37,533 bases of DNA from Bacteroidaceae bacterium (GTDB lineage: Bacteria > Bacteroidota > Bacteroidia > Bacteroidales > Bacteroidaceae), in assembly GCA_017516885.1 (NCBI GenBank), contig JAFXAR010000044.1:1-37533 (forward strand), written 5' to 3'. Below, piece after piece: positions 7,644 through 16,733 of the stretch; the first letter of the stretch is position 1, and each line of letters starts with the position of its first letter. The position numbers and the translations under genes are program-made. Below the pieces are notes generated by a model. That model had not been told where the DNA came from and ran no database searches. It saw nothing but the letters and a program-made list of their open reading frames with translations.

Positions 7644-7740
7644 AAGGGGTGCCTAAACTTGCACGCAGCCGAGGGCTGCATTGCAGAGGCTGAGATCATA
7701 CCCATGAACCTGATACGGATAATGCCGGCGTAGGGAAAAG
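7644..7740 (+). ncRNA. TPP (THI-box) riboswitch
   Basis: The aptamer carries the diagnostic blocks in order: GGGGTGCC near the 5' end, GCTGAGAT (about 7689-7696), ACCC-ATGAACCTGAT with CGGATAATGCCGGCG, and the closing TAGGGAA. A variable stem-loop (GCAGCC/GGCTGC) sits between the first two blocks. TPP binding lowers expression of the downstream genes. Those genes here are an outer-membrane receptor, PnuT and thiamin pyrophosphokinase, which fits thiamin salvage. The candidate expression platform lies at 7786-7840. Confidence 0.95.
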
Positions 7741-7785
7741 GCCCATATACACATTCCAATTTTTGTATGGGCCGCACAGGAAAAA

Positions 7786-7840
7786 TCCCCATTTTCTGTT
7801 TAACAACGGAGCATGGGGAGTTTTTTATCTCCTTGCCCCA
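7786..7840 (+). terminator. Candidate riboswitch-controlled terminator/antiterminator
   Basis: TCCCCAT (7786-7792) pairs with ATGGGGA (7813-7819), followed by G and six T (7821-7826), which looks like an intrinsic terminator. The same TGGGG (814-818 within 7814-7818) can instead pair with CCCCA at 7836-7840, so the two folds exclude each other. A further stem, GGCCCATA/TATGGGCC at 7740-7773, links the aptamer to this region. The switch model is inferred from base pairing only. Confidence 0.5.
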
Positions 7841-7859
7841 CAAAAAAATTGGAACTGCA

Positions 7860-10091
7860 ATGAAAAAAATGACATTGCCCTGCTGCCTTCTGCTGGCAGC
7901 GCTGCCCTCTGTGCTCAATGCGCAGGAGAGCAAAAAAGACAGCCTGCAATACCATTTGCAGGGAGTAGACATCATCGCCACCCGGGCCACCGGCAACACT
8001 CCTGTCGCCTACACAAACATTGGGCAGGAGGAACTGGAAAAGGTGAACACCGGAGTTGACTTTCCCTACCTTATTACATCCACGCCAAGCGCCGTTGCCA
8101 CAAGCGACGCGGGAGCAGGCATTGGATACACCAGCCTCCGCATACGCGGCACAGACGGCAGCAGAATAAATGTAACAGCCAACGGAATACCGGTAAACGA
8201 TGCCGAGAGCCACACCGTATTTTGGGTAAACCTTCCCGACATTGCCTCTTCGGTAAAGGACGTTCAAATTCAGCGTGGAGCGGGAACATCAACAAACGGT
8301 GCGGGAGCGTTCGGAGCAAGCATAAACCTCAGGACAAGCGACATAAGGACAAAGCCCTATGCAGGCCTGAGCCTTTCGGCAGGAATGTTCGGCACGCACA
8401 AAGAGACACTGCGGGCAGGAACAGGACTAATCGCAAACCGGTGGATGCTCGACATAAGGCTGTCGGACATTGGCAGCGACGGCTACATTGACCGCGCAAG
8501 CACAAACCTAGGTTCGTACTACCTCCAGGGCACATACTACGGCAGCAAGACCACAGTGCGCCTCATTACATTCGCCGGCGAGGAACAGACCTACCACGCC
8601 TGGAACTACGCAAGCAAGGAGGAGATGCAGATGTACGGCCGCCGCTACAACAGCTGCGGCTACATGTACACCGACTCCACCGGCAAGGCACATTATTATG
8701 ACGGACAGACCGACAACTACACGCAGAAGAATTACCAGCTGCTCATTGACCATCATTTCAACGACAGCTGGAGCATGAACATTGGACTTCACTACACAAA
8801 AGGCGATGGCTACTATCAGGAATACAAGAGCGGACGCAAGCTCGTTGAATATGCCCTGCAGCCATTCATTGTAAACGGGAACGAGGTAAAGAAGAGCGAC
8901 CTCATACGCAAAAAGGCCATGGACAACCATTTTGGCGGCGCAATATTCTCGCTTAACTTCAAGAACAAAAACCTGAACGCCACATTAGGCGGCGGAGCAA
9001 ACAGATACTACGGCAAGCACTTCGGCCATGTGCTGTGGGTAAAGGAGTACATTGGCACGCTCACACCCAACCATGAATACTACCGCAACACAGGAGCCAA
9101 GAACGATGCCAACATCTATCTTAAGGCAGAGTATATGCCAGCCAGCGGCCTGAGCATATATGCCGACCTGCAGTACAGGCATATCAGCTACAGCATTAAC
9201 GGACACAACGACAAATGGAACAGCGCCGAAAATTCCCTGCAAAGGCTCAGCATCGATGAGAACTTCAATTTCTTCAATCCCAAAGCCGGCCTTTCGTGGC
9301 AGATTGACAAGCACAGCAGGCTCTACGGTTCAGTGGGCATTGCACAAAAAGAACCCACCCGCAACAACTATACCGACGGCAAGCTGCACGAGCGCCCCAA
9401 GGCCGAGCGCCTTACCGACTATGAACTTGGATACACATTCGGCAATGGCACATTCCATGCGGCAGCAAACCTCTACTTCATGGACTACAAGGAGCAGCTG
9501 ATTCTAACCGGAGAGCTCAATGAAATTGGCGAACCGCTTGCAGCGAACATCCCCGACAGCTACCGTGCAGGAATTGAGCTTGCAGCCGGGCTGACACTCC
9601 CCTGCGGATTCTCATGGAACGCCAATGCAACATTCAGCCGCAACAGGATAAAGGATTTCAAGGAGACGCTCTACGATGACGACACATACCAGGAATGGAT
9701 AATCAGCCACGGCAGCACCGACATCTCATTCTCGCCCGAAATAATTGCAGGAAACACATTCGCATACAGCAGGAAGGGATTCTTCGTTGCACTGCAATCG
9801 CAGTATACAGGGCAGCAGTACATGAGCAATTCGGGCGAAAGGGAGCACTTGCTTGATGCATACTTTGTAAGCAACCTGCACCTTTCCTACACCTTCAAGC
9901 TACCGCACGTCAAGGGCATTACAGTAGGTGCAACGGTATACAACATTTTTGACGAGGAGTATGAGAACAACGGCTACGCCGGCAGCGGATACTACACCGA
10001 TACCGACGGCAGCCGCCACCGCTACAACTACGCAGGATACGCCGCCCAAGCCGGCATAAACTTCTTAGGACATGTGAATATAGAACTATAA
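7860..10091 (+). CDS. TonB-dependent outer-membrane receptor, probably for thiamin
   Basis: A protein of 743 residues. Residues 1-22 are a signal peptide ending 'VLNAQ'. The plug domain follows (about 45-160), with 'SLRIRGTDGSRINV' and 'VQIQRGAGTSTNGAGAFGASIN'. The rest is a beta-barrel rich in Tyr, Gly and Asn with alternating strands, ending in 'FLGHVNIEL'. The start at 7860 is chosen because the signal peptide begins there; the open frame extends 93 bases further upstream but into the leader and terminator stem. No N-terminal carboxypeptidase-like domain or SusD partner is present, so it is not a polysaccharide-utilisation SusC. The TPP riboswitch in its leader and the pnuT and thiN genes downstream point to thiamin as substrate. 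Confidence 0.9.
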   Translation: MKKMTLPCCLLLAALPSVLNAQESKKDSLQYHLQGVDIIATRATGNTPVAYTNIGQEELEKVNTGVDFPYLITSTPSAVATSDAGAGIGYTSLRIRGTDGSRINVTANGIPVNDAESHTVFWVNLPDIASSVKDVQIQRGAGTSTNGAGAFGASINLRTSDIRTKPYAGLSLSAGMFGTHKETLRAGTGLIANRWMLDIRLSDIGSDGYIDRASTNLGSYYLQGTYYGSKTTVRLITFAGEEQTYHAWNYASKEEMQMYGRRYNSCGYMYTDSTGKAHYYDGQTDNYTQKNYQLLIDHHFNDSWSMNIGLHYTKGDGYYQEYKSGRKLVEYALQPFIVNGNEVKKSDLIRKKAMDNHFGGAIFSLNFKNKNLNATLGGGANRYYGKHFGHVLWVKEYIGTLTPNHEYYRNTGAKNDANIYLKAEYMPASGLSIYADLQYRHISYSINGHNDKWNSAENSLQRLSIDENFNFFNPKAGLSWQIDKHSRLYGSVGIAQKEPTRNNYTDGKLHERPKAERLTDYELGYTFGNGTFHAAANLYFMDYKEQLILTGELNEIGEPLAANIPDSYRAGIELAAGLTLPCGFSWNANATFSRNRIKDFKETLYDDDTYQEWIISHGSTDISFSPEIIAGNTFAYSRKGFFVALQSQYTGQQYMSNSGEREHLLDAYFVSNLHLSYTFKLPHVKGITVGATVYNIFDEEYENNGYAGSGYYTDTDGSRHRYNYAGYAAQAGINFLGHVNIEL

Positions 10092-10112
10092 TAAAATAAA
10101 ATTTGCCCCTCG

Positions 10113-10148
10113 GCCCTTTAAGCCCTTTAGGCCTTTATAGCCCTTTAA
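10113..10148 (+). repeat. Four tandem 9-bp repeats between receptor and pnuT
   Basis: Four units of 9 bases with consensus GCCCTTTAA run without a gap at 10113-10121, 10122-10130, 10131-10139 and 10140-10148. They fill most of the spacer before the pnuT start codon at 10154. They stay open in the pnuT frame, so an upstream TTG (10103) could in principle add an N-terminal extension, but the hydrophobic protein clearly begins at 10154. Confidence 0.8.
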
Positions 10149-10153
10149 CCCCC

Positions 10154-10732
10154 ATGCTTGAACTTTTAGGAGTAATAACCGGAATCATTTACCTTTGGTT
10201 AGAATACCGCGCAAGTATATACCTTTGGATTACAGGCATTATTATGCCTGCAATATACATTTTCGTATATTACAATGCCGGACTGTATGCCGACTTTGGC
10301 ATAAACATATACTATCTTGTCATAGCCGCCTACGGTTGGATAGCCTGGAAAACCGGATTCACGCTGTTTGGCAAAAAGGAGAGCGGCGAAAGAGAACTGT
10401 CCATAAGCCACACCCCACGCAGAGCGTGGGCGGGCATTGCGGCCGCCTATGCTGGCGCCCAAATTCTCATTGCATGGATTCTTGTAGAATTCACCGACAG
10501 CACCGTACCCTATGCCGACTCATTTACAACCGCGCTTAGCATTGTAGGAATGTGGATGCTCGCACGCAAGTACATTGAGCAGTGGTGGGTATGGTGCATT
10601 GTCGATGCAGCATGCTGCGCACTGTACTTTTACAAGGAACTCTATTTTACGGCTGTTCTTTATGCCGTTTACGCTATTATCGCTATCTTTGGCTACTACA
10701 AATGGAAAAGACTGATGACCGATGAGCAATGA
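10154..10732 (+). CDS. pnuT: PnuT/PnuC-family vitamin transporter
   Basis: A protein of 192 residues, nearly all hydrophobic, with about seven membrane spans. It carries PnuC-family signatures: 'WLEYRASIYLWITGI' near the N-terminus, 'DFGINIYYLVIAAYGWIAW', and 'WVWCIVDAACCALYFYK' near the C-terminus. PnuC-type carriers are facilitators; the substrate is trapped by phosphorylation inside the cell. The neighbouring thiamin pyrophosphokinase would do this for thiamin, and the TPP riboswitch upstream supports thiamin as substrate, which is the PnuT subgroup. The start is ATG 10154, where the first membrane segment begins. The end overlaps the next gene by 11 bases. Confidence 0.9.
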   Translation: MLELLGVITGIIYLWLEYRASIYLWITGIIMPAIYIFVYYNAGLYADFGINIYYLVIAAYGWIAWKTGFTLFGKKESGERELSISHTPRRAWAGIAAAYAGAQILIAWILVEFTDSTVPYADSFTTALSIVGMWMLARKYIEQWWVWCIVDAACCALYFYKELYFTAVLYAVYAIIAIFGYYKWKRLMTDEQ

Positions 10733-11348
10733 TACGGAATTAACTTTTGATGCAGCAGTAGTTGCCGCCGGCGACTACCCCACCGCACCGCAGCCGCTTG
10801 AAGTGCTGCACAGCGTGCCATACGTTGTTTGCTGCGACGGCGCAGCCGACCGCTATATAGCCGCCGGCAAAGTTCCCGATGCCATAGTGGGCGACGGAGA
10901 TTCAATTAGCGAATATAACCGCGCCAAATATGCCCATCTGCTGCATATTGCAGCTGAGCAGGAGACCAACGACCAGACAAAGGCTGTAAACTTCCTTCTC
11001 GGCAAAGGCATGCGCCGCATAGCCATTGTAGGCGCAACCGGCCGCCGCGAGGACCACACCATAGGCAACATAAGCCTGCTCATAGAGTATGCCCGCGCCG
11101 GAGCGCAAGTGCGTTCATTCACCGGCCATGGAGTGTTCATCCCCTGCAACGGCTGCACAACGCACAAATGCCGCAAAGGACAGCAAGTGTCAATATTTGC
11201 CATAACTGCAAAGGAACTCAGTTCCGAAGGCCTGCTCTACCCCATCTACGACTTCACAAACTGGTGGCAAGGCACGCTCAACGAATGCACCGGCGAGCAG
11301 TTCACCATCCACGCTAAAGGAGAGTATCTGCTGTTTGTAAATTACTGA
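10722..11348 (+). CDS. thiN: Thiamin pyrophosphokinase
   Basis: A protein of 208 residues. It transfers pyrophosphate from ATP to thiamin, giving TPP. The N-terminal catalytic domain has 'VVCCDGAADRYI', 'PDAIVGDGDSIS', 'TNDQTKAVNFLL' and 'IVGATGRREDHTIGNISLL', the conserved acidic and glycine motifs of TPK. A C-terminal beta-rich thiamin-binding domain follows from about residue 140. The gene overlaps pnuT by 11 bases, which suggests coupled translation. Together with the receptor and PnuT it completes a salvage route: import across both membranes and trapping as TPP, which then acts on the riboswitch. Confidence 0.93.
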   Translation: MSNDTELTFDAAVVAAGDYPTAPQPLEVLHSVPYVVCCDGAADRYIAAGKVPDAIVGDGDSISEYNRAKYAHLLHIAAEQETNDQTKAVNFLLGKGMRRIAIVGATGRREDHTIGNISLLIEYARAGAQVRSFTGHGVFIPCNGCTTHKCRKGQQVSIFAITAKELSSEGLLYPIYDFTNWWQGTLNECTGEQFTIHAKGEYLLFVNY

Positions 11349-11423
11349 ATACAGAATCAATATTCAATTGAGACAACTGCGCAGACAAGACCGCGCCGCG
11401 CGGGTTAATGCATGTTCCCACTG

Positions 11424-11472
11424 CCGGATTATGGCGTTTGAAAATGACAAAGCCACCGTATTATGGCATTTG
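11424..11472 (+). repeat. Short direct repeat downstream of thiN
   Basis: A 17-base word, CCGGATTATGGCGTTTG (11424-11440), recurs with two changes as CCGTATTATGGCATTTG (11456-11472). The copies start 32 bases apart. They fall in the 346-base gene-free stretch between thiN and the sialidase gene. No function is evident. Confidence 0.6.
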
Positions 11473-11503
11473 GGCAAAAAATCCCCACATTAGCAATAAC
11501 AAA

Positions 11504-11546
11504 CATGAGGCTGACTAAAAAGTTTTTTAGTCAGCCTCTGTTTTTA
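11504..11546 (+). terminator. Intrinsic terminator of the thiamin operon
   Basis: GAGGCTGACTAAAAA (11507-11521) pairs perfectly with the reverse complement at 11524-11538, followed by TGTTTTT. It ends the thiamin operon on the plus strand. A closely related hairpin (GAGGCTGCTAAAA) ends argF' at 27234-27274, and both are followed by the same dispersed element. Confidence 0.88.
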
Positions 11547-11668
11547 TGAAGATGAATAAAAAGATGTAGTTCAAGGCTTGCGCAGCCTGAAAAACCGGAG
11601 TTTACTAAGCGTAAATGAGGATTTTGAAGGCAAGCGTAACGCAGAAATACACTTTTTAGTCATCTTCT
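11547..11668. repeat. Dispersed element, copy 1
   Basis: The element begins GAAGATGAATAAAAAGATG (about 11549-11566) and ends with CACTTTTTAGTCATCTTC (about 11650-11667), whose reverse complement is nearly the same word; these form imperfect terminal inverted repeats. The interior contains GGCTTGCGCAGCC and AGCGTAACGCA. A second copy with similar ends and part of the interior occurs at 27275-27388. The size and ends resemble a small non-autonomous element, but no target duplication was identified. Confidence 0.65.
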
Positions 11669-11694
11669 CTGTCTATCAGTTTGTCAAATATTAT

Positions 11695-14600
11695 TTACTT
11701 CACAAGCACCTTCTTGCCGTCAATAATATACACTCCCTTTGTGGGATTGCCTATCTTGCGGCCTTGAAGGTCGTAAACACCTTCCACCTTAGAGTTTTCA
11801 CTTTTCAGCTCCTCTATTCCTGTGGTTGTGTTCACAGCATCTATGCGAAAAAGGTTACTGTAGTTGCCTGCATAGCCAATGGCGTTTGAAAAGGCGTCAA
11901 AAGCGCCGGTAGCCGACATAATGACGAGCGAGCCATCTGATGTACCGCCATTTCGCTTGCTCACAAGGTAATATGTGTTTTCAACCGATGCGCTGCCGCT
12001 GTTGATGCTCCAGTCGCAGTATGTTGCATTGTATGTGTCAAGCGTTCCGGCATTGTTGTTGTAACCGTAATTTGCACCGGCACGCCATATCATGTATCGC
12101 TGTGCCTTCTCATTAAAAAAACTGTACTTTCCGCTCACCTCCTTCTTGCACTTGAACTGTGCGGCCTCGCCTGCTGCCTCGGCCGATGATGTTGTAATGC
12201 TCAGTACATTGCTCTCGTCAACATAAAGCACATACTCTGTGCCGTTCTGCTGCACATTGGTGAAGGTGAGCACCTTGCCGTCCCACTTGTCGGAAGGAAC
12301 GAGAAGTGCGTAGATTGCGTCTACTTCGGCTGTTGTGGGGTTCTCTCCAAGAGCATTGACAGCAGCGTCAAGCTGAGCCTTCTGCGCATCGTCAATCTCG
12401 GCATCAGCCGCAAGAGCCTTGAAATACTCCTTCAGGAACGCACCGCGGTTAACATCGCGCTTAAGGCTGTAAGCGCCGCCGGTTAACTGCTCAATTTCGT
12501 ATGCTACATAAATATTGTCAAAACCGTCAAAGTTATGCTCGCCCGCACCGGTTGGGAAACTTGTTGATACAGGATTTGGCACTCTCTTGAAGAATGTCAG
12601 TGTCTCCTCGTATATGAAGCCCACTCTGCCATCGGCCTGAAGGTCCATTGAACTGTATGCCGAAGCGGTGTTGCTTACCTGATAGAAGCCGTTCCAGTCT
12701 GTTGCGAAGTTGGCAACAGTGTTAAGGTCGCTAAGGTCAGCAAGTTCCTTGTAGTAGATACCCACGTTTGTGCGGCCGCTTCCTGTAGGCAATGACTGCA
12801 GTGCAAGGTACATCTCCTTGCTGTCACTGTTGCGCTTTACGGGAACAACAAGAATCTCGCCGTTTGTAGAGTTGCCGCCCGGGGTAAGACCGGAGCCGGC
12901 AAATGTACTCTTGACCGAATTGCTCCAGCTGCCCTCGCCTGTCATTGTGTTGCTATAGGTGTAAATGTTATATATACGGCCACCTCCTACTCGGCTTGAA
13001 ACTATTACGCGACCGTCGGGCATCTCCTCACACTTGGGCTCATCACCACCGGGAACAGGAAGAGCCGATGCACCGCCGAGAGCATTCCATGTGCGACCGA
13101 AGTCATCGGAATATATTACGCGGTTACCATTAGGGCGTGCACACATAGCCGCATACAAACGATAGTACTTATCCTTCTTTACAATACGGCTCTGGAATAT
13201 TTTACCACCGCCAACGAATGCAGCCTGAATTGGGTTGCCGGCATCGAACAGGCTGTATATCTGTTCGGTAACATTCACCGGGGTTTCCCATGTATCACCG
13301 TTGTCCTTGCTGTGGATTGTTGCAATGAGGTTAGGGTTCTGGCGTGTGGTGTTGCCGTTGCCGTAAACCGTACAGCCTGCAACAGCAATGATAAGTACCT
13401 CATCACTTGTGCGGTCGGCAACTATTGCCGGGTCGCCGAATGCAGTATCGAAATAGTTCTCTGTTGCAGAAGTTCTGCCTGTTCCCACTGCAACCTCTAT
13501 CATGTCGCTCCATGTCTCGCCGTGGTTGTCGCTTGTACGGCAAACGACATCCACCTGACCGTAGCCTGGGTCGGTACCGCACACAAGACGTGCCGCGGCT
13601 GTTATCAGACGACCATTGCTTGCAGTAGTGATGCCTGGGATGCGGTAAGGAGGAACAACACCGTCGCCCTTGCTGGTGTTGAAGAGGTCCTGCTTCACCG
13701 GAGCTGCCGCAGCCTTTATATTTGTAACCTTGATAGTGTTACCCTCGACTGCAACATCGGCACTATTGAGAACGTTTCCAACCATCGCAACGGAAATATT
13801 GTCGCTTGTAATGGTGTTCGCTGTAATGAAGAAACCGCCATTGAAAGCCTTTTCGCCTGTTGTATTGTATGTTACATATACATCGGCATTGCCTTCTACA
13901 ACAACATCGTATATATTCATGCCCTCAATGTCTACCGGTTCAAAGCGCCACTGGTTGTCATCTGCAGCAGCACCGCCACTGGCCCAAGTAGTAAGGAAGT
14001 CCACTCCGCCAACTTTGAAGTTGCTGCCACCATTGGTACAGTTTAGCGCCTCGGTAAAGTAGTAGTAGCGGTACTCGCCTACATCCTTTGTTGAACCCAC
14101 TGTAAGTTCGTTATAAGAACCAAGCACTGTACCGCCATAAGAAGCACCCGCAACAATGGGATTGCCATCGCCGTTCACAATGCCAAGCTTGTTATTGTCC
14201 TTTACTTCAATATGCCATATACCGTTGTTGGTGTTTACCATAGTATTTGACTGCAATGTAAACTTGAGGCTGTTGCCGTTAAGGAATGCATTGTTGTAAA
14301 GGTGTTCTGTGCGAGCTGTTGCCTTGCTGACAAGGTGATAGTAGCCTGTTGTCACATCCTTTGCCACAGGAACTTCCACTTCCTTGCCATTGAGGAAGTC
14401 TTCGAGGTCGTTAACGGCAGCGGCGCAGTCCTCACCGGCTATTGAGCCTGTGAAACGGGCCAGAAGGGCATTCAGGGTTGCAAGTTTCCCGCTGTCGTTT
14501 GCATACTCCTCGCGCAGAATATGTATTTTCTCAAACTGATGAATACCCTCAATTAAACGCTCGAAGCGTACGCTTGAACGGTTGCCCGGATAATAGCAGT

Positions 14601-16701
14601 ATGTGTCGCCCGAACCGAACTTGCGGAAACGGCTGTCGGTAAGAGGGTGCTCGTCCCAGTTTATCCATGACCAGTGCAGATAGCCGTCAAGATTCATCTG
14701 CGCAGCATATATTGGCAGATAGGCCGCCTCGGCCGGATAAGAGTTAGTGTAGATATTGGGCTCGCTGTTTGCGCAGCTTGTATAGAAAGTTGTAATCCAG
14801 CCCTTTGCCTTGCGGCTTGCGAGCTGCTCTGCTGTAAACATGTGCTCCTGGCCAAGCTGTGCGCAGAGGTCGCGGTATGTGCCGCAGAGCGAACTGTGAT
14901 AGTTGCCGGCAAGTGCGCAGTTGAAGCCAAGAGAATTTGCAATGCTGTATGCATTGTTCAAATCGCTTTCTGCACGCTCGTCCATTGCTATGTTTGTCTT
15001 TTCAAACCAGCCCTTCTCCTGAAGGTGCGCCTTGAACGATGTCAGGAAACTTGTCCACAGTTCACGGTACTGTGCTGTTCCCGTAGTAGTTGAAATAGAC
15101 TTGTAGCTGCCCGAAGCCTCATCGTAGTAGCGGAAGCTCATGTCCCAGGGAACCATGCTGAAGCAGTTGATTTGCTTGTCAATGCCATACTCGGCACAGA
15201 GCTCGACGTATGTGTCAAATACTGAGTAGTCATATTCCCATGAGCCATCGGGGTACTTTATTGTCTCCACCATCGGGTCAAAGAGGTCGTGTGTCTGCTC
15301 TCCCCATGGTTCGTAGAAAAGAATTGCTGTAACGCTGCGCTGTCCGGCGCGGCCAAGGGCTGCCAAATAGGGACGCAGGGCCTCAATGTGCTCGTCGCTC
15401 CAACGCTCTACCTGATAGTAGCGGCTTACGGAATAGGGCTGCTGCCACAAATCGAGGTGGAACTTCTGATTAGCAACTGCCGGCAGTGAGCGGCTGTTCA
15501 CATTTACTGTCAGAGGGAGTGTCTTTACTACATCGCCAGCCTCGTTCACAACCTCAAGGGCTGTTGTATATTCGCCCGCCTCAATGTTACGGGGAACTTC
15601 AATTGTACACCACACTGGGCGTGTCTCCATAGCCGGAACGGCGTGGGGCTTGTCCTGGTCAATAACATCGGCAACAAGCCACTGCGGGAGTGTCATCGGA
15701 TGGTTGCCGCAAGCAACATAGTCGTCGGTGATTACATAGTTCACGAAACGTGCGTCACCGCCATTTATGCCGGTTGCAGCACCAGCCTTTTTCCATTCGG
15801 TCATGCGCACGGTCATCATGCCCTGGTCGCTCTTGCTGTAGAGAACAGCCTGAATGTTGGCACGCTCGCCCTGCCATGCATGGATTGTGGCGCTGTTCTT
15901 CTGTGCAGTCTCCGGAACTTCGTGCAGCTTGTAGTGAACGTCGCGCGATGCCCATGTGGCGTTAAGCCCATCGGGAAGCGCGTTCCATGATGCCTCATCG
16001 GGCGATGTGCCCACACGCGGTTCTGTGTAGTCGTCTATTGGATAGTCCACAGCAACATCGCCGGCCTCGCCGCTTACCTTAAGCATTACGTCTATGATTG
16101 AGCCGCCGTCGCTTATGAAATTGGCGTATGCGCCTGTGGGGTCAATGCTGTTCCACTGCACAGCATAGCGCATGCGAAAAACCGCACCGTCCTCAACGTC
16201 TGTGGGAACATTGAATGAACCGGGAGCAAGAACATCGCCGTTTGACTGGTATATTCCGGCACTGTTCCATCCTGTTTCGCCATTGGTATTCTTGCTATAG
16301 AGCGACCAGCACATGAGCTCGTTGCCTTCGCCTTTTGTGTATGGGCCTTCACCCTGCAGATTCACATCGAACTGCCTGTTGTTGTTCCAGTCAACAAAAA
16401 CATAACCGTGCATCCAGCTGCCGTTAATGGTAATGAGCGGGGTCACAGTCTCGCCGCGCTTTACTTCAAAAACATTTGCCGTCTTGTCAAAATATGCCGC
16501 ACAGCGTGGTGCTGACGCAATGTTATTTACTAGCTGCTGAGCGCTGTGCGTGCCCACAATACCCACTGCTATTGGATAATGGGTGCCATGGGTGACGTTC
16601 TCGTCTGCTCCATGCACTACATAGTAGTCACTCTGAGCATAAGCAGCGGCGCTGAAGAATACCGCCGACAGTGCCGAAAGGAGAATTGATTTAAATTTCA
16701 T
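11695..16701 (-). CDS. Secreted DUF4091 hydrolase-GH33 sialidase fusion
   Basis: A protein of 1,668 residues. Residues 1-22 are a signal peptide ending 'AAYAQ'. A GEVED-like beta domain follows ('YVFVDWNNNRQFD', near 100). A DUF4091 glycoside-hydrolase module spans about 400-740 ('WINWDEHPLTD' near 682). A linker and carbohydrate-binding-like region covers about 760-1000. A GH33 sialidase covers about 1010-1370: 'YRIPG' near 1019, Asp boxes 'SDNHGETW', 'SKDNGDTW' and 'SDDFGRTW', 'EPKCEEMPDGRV' near 1222, and 'YSSMDLQADGRVGFIYE' near 1350, which should carry the Tyr nucleophile. A helical segment, a beta-trefoil-like domain and a tail 'VYDLQGRKIGNPTKGVYII' close the protein; this tail is common in secreted Bacteroidales enzymes. 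It probably releases sialic acid from mucin or glycoproteins. The start is the ATG of the signal peptide. Confidence 0.87.
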   Translation of the reverse strand: MKFKSILLSALSAVFFSAAAYAQSDYYVVHGADENVTHGTHYPIAVGIVGTHSAQQLVNNIASAPRCAAYFDKTANVFEVKRGETVTPLITINGSWMHGYVFVDWNNNRQFDVNLQGEGPYTKGEGNELMCWSLYSKNTNGETGWNSAGIYQSNGDVLAPGSFNVPTDVEDGAVFRMRYAVQWNSIDPTGAYANFISDGGSIIDVMLKVSGEAGDVAVDYPIDDYTEPRVGTSPDEASWNALPDGLNATWASRDVHYKLHEVPETAQKNSATIHAWQGERANIQAVLYSKSDQGMMTVRMTEWKKAGAATGINGGDARFVNYVITDDYVACGNHPMTLPQWLVADVIDQDKPHAVPAMETRPVWCTIEVPRNIEAGEYTTALEVVNEAGDVVKTLPLTVNVNSRSLPAVANQKFHLDLWQQPYSVSRYYQVERWSDEHIEALRPYLAALGRAGQRSVTAILFYEPWGEQTHDLFDPMVETIKYPDGSWEYDYSVFDTYVELCAEYGIDKQINCFSMVPWDMSFRYYDEASGSYKSISTTTGTAQYRELWTSFLTSFKAHLQEKGWFEKTNIAMDERAESDLNNAYSIANSLGFNCALAGNYHSSLCGTYRDLCAQLGQEHMFTAEQLASRKAKGWITTFYTSCANSEPNIYTNSYPAEAAYLPIYAAQMNLDGYLHWSWINWDEHPLTDSRFRKFGSGDTYCYYPGNRSSVRFERLIEGIHQFEKIHILREEYANDSGKLATLNALLARFTGSIAGEDCAAAVNDLEDFLNGKEVEVPVAKDVTTGYYHLVSKATARTEHLYNNAFLNGNSLKFTLQSNTMVNTNNGIWHIEVKDNNKLGIVNGDGNPIVAGASYGGTVLGSYNELTVGSTKDVGEYRYYYFTEALNCTNGGSNFKVGGVDFLTTWASGGAAADDNQWRFEPVDIEGMNIYDVVVEGNADVYVTYNTTGEKAFNGGFFITANTITSDNISVAMVGNVLNSADVAVEGNTIKVTNIKAAAAPVKQDLFNTSKGDGVVPPYRIPGITTASNGRLITAAARLVCGTDPGYGQVDVVCRTSDNHGETWSDMIEVAVGTGRTSATENYFDTAFGDPAIVADRTSDEVLIIAVAGCTVYGNGNTTRQNPNLIATIHSKDNGDTWETPVNVTEQIYSLFDAGNPIQAAFVGGGKIFQSRIVKKDKYYRLYAAMCARPNGNRVIYSDDFGRTWNALGGASALPVPGGDEPKCEEMPDGRVIVSSRVGGGRIYNIYTYSNTMTGEGSWSNSVKSTFAGSGLTPGGNSTNGEILVVPVKRNSDSKEMYLALQSLPTGSGRTNVGIYYKELADLSDLNTVANFATDWNGFYQVSNTASAYSSMDLQADGRVGFIYEETLTFFKRVPNPVSTSFPTGAGEHNFDGFDNIYVAYEIEQLTGGAYSLKRDVNRGAFLKEYFKALAADAEIDDAQKAQLDAAVNALGENPTTAEVDAIYALLVPSDKWDGKVLTFTNVQQNGTEYVLYVDESNVLSITTSSAEAAGEAAQFKCKKEVSGKYSFFNEKAQRYMIWRAGANYGYNNNAGTLDTYNATYCDWSINSGSASVENTYYLVSKRNGGTSDGSLVIMSATGAFDAFSNAIGYAGNYSNLFRIDAVNTTTGIEELKSENSKVEGVYDLQGRKIGNPTKGVYIIDGKKVLVK

Positions 16702-16733
16702 AAGTTATAGTTATTGGATTATAAGTCTTTACC

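Noticed and set aside
7767-7859. Upstream start of the TonB-dependent receptor
   Set aside because: It lies in the riboswitch leader and terminator stem; the signal peptide starts at 7860.
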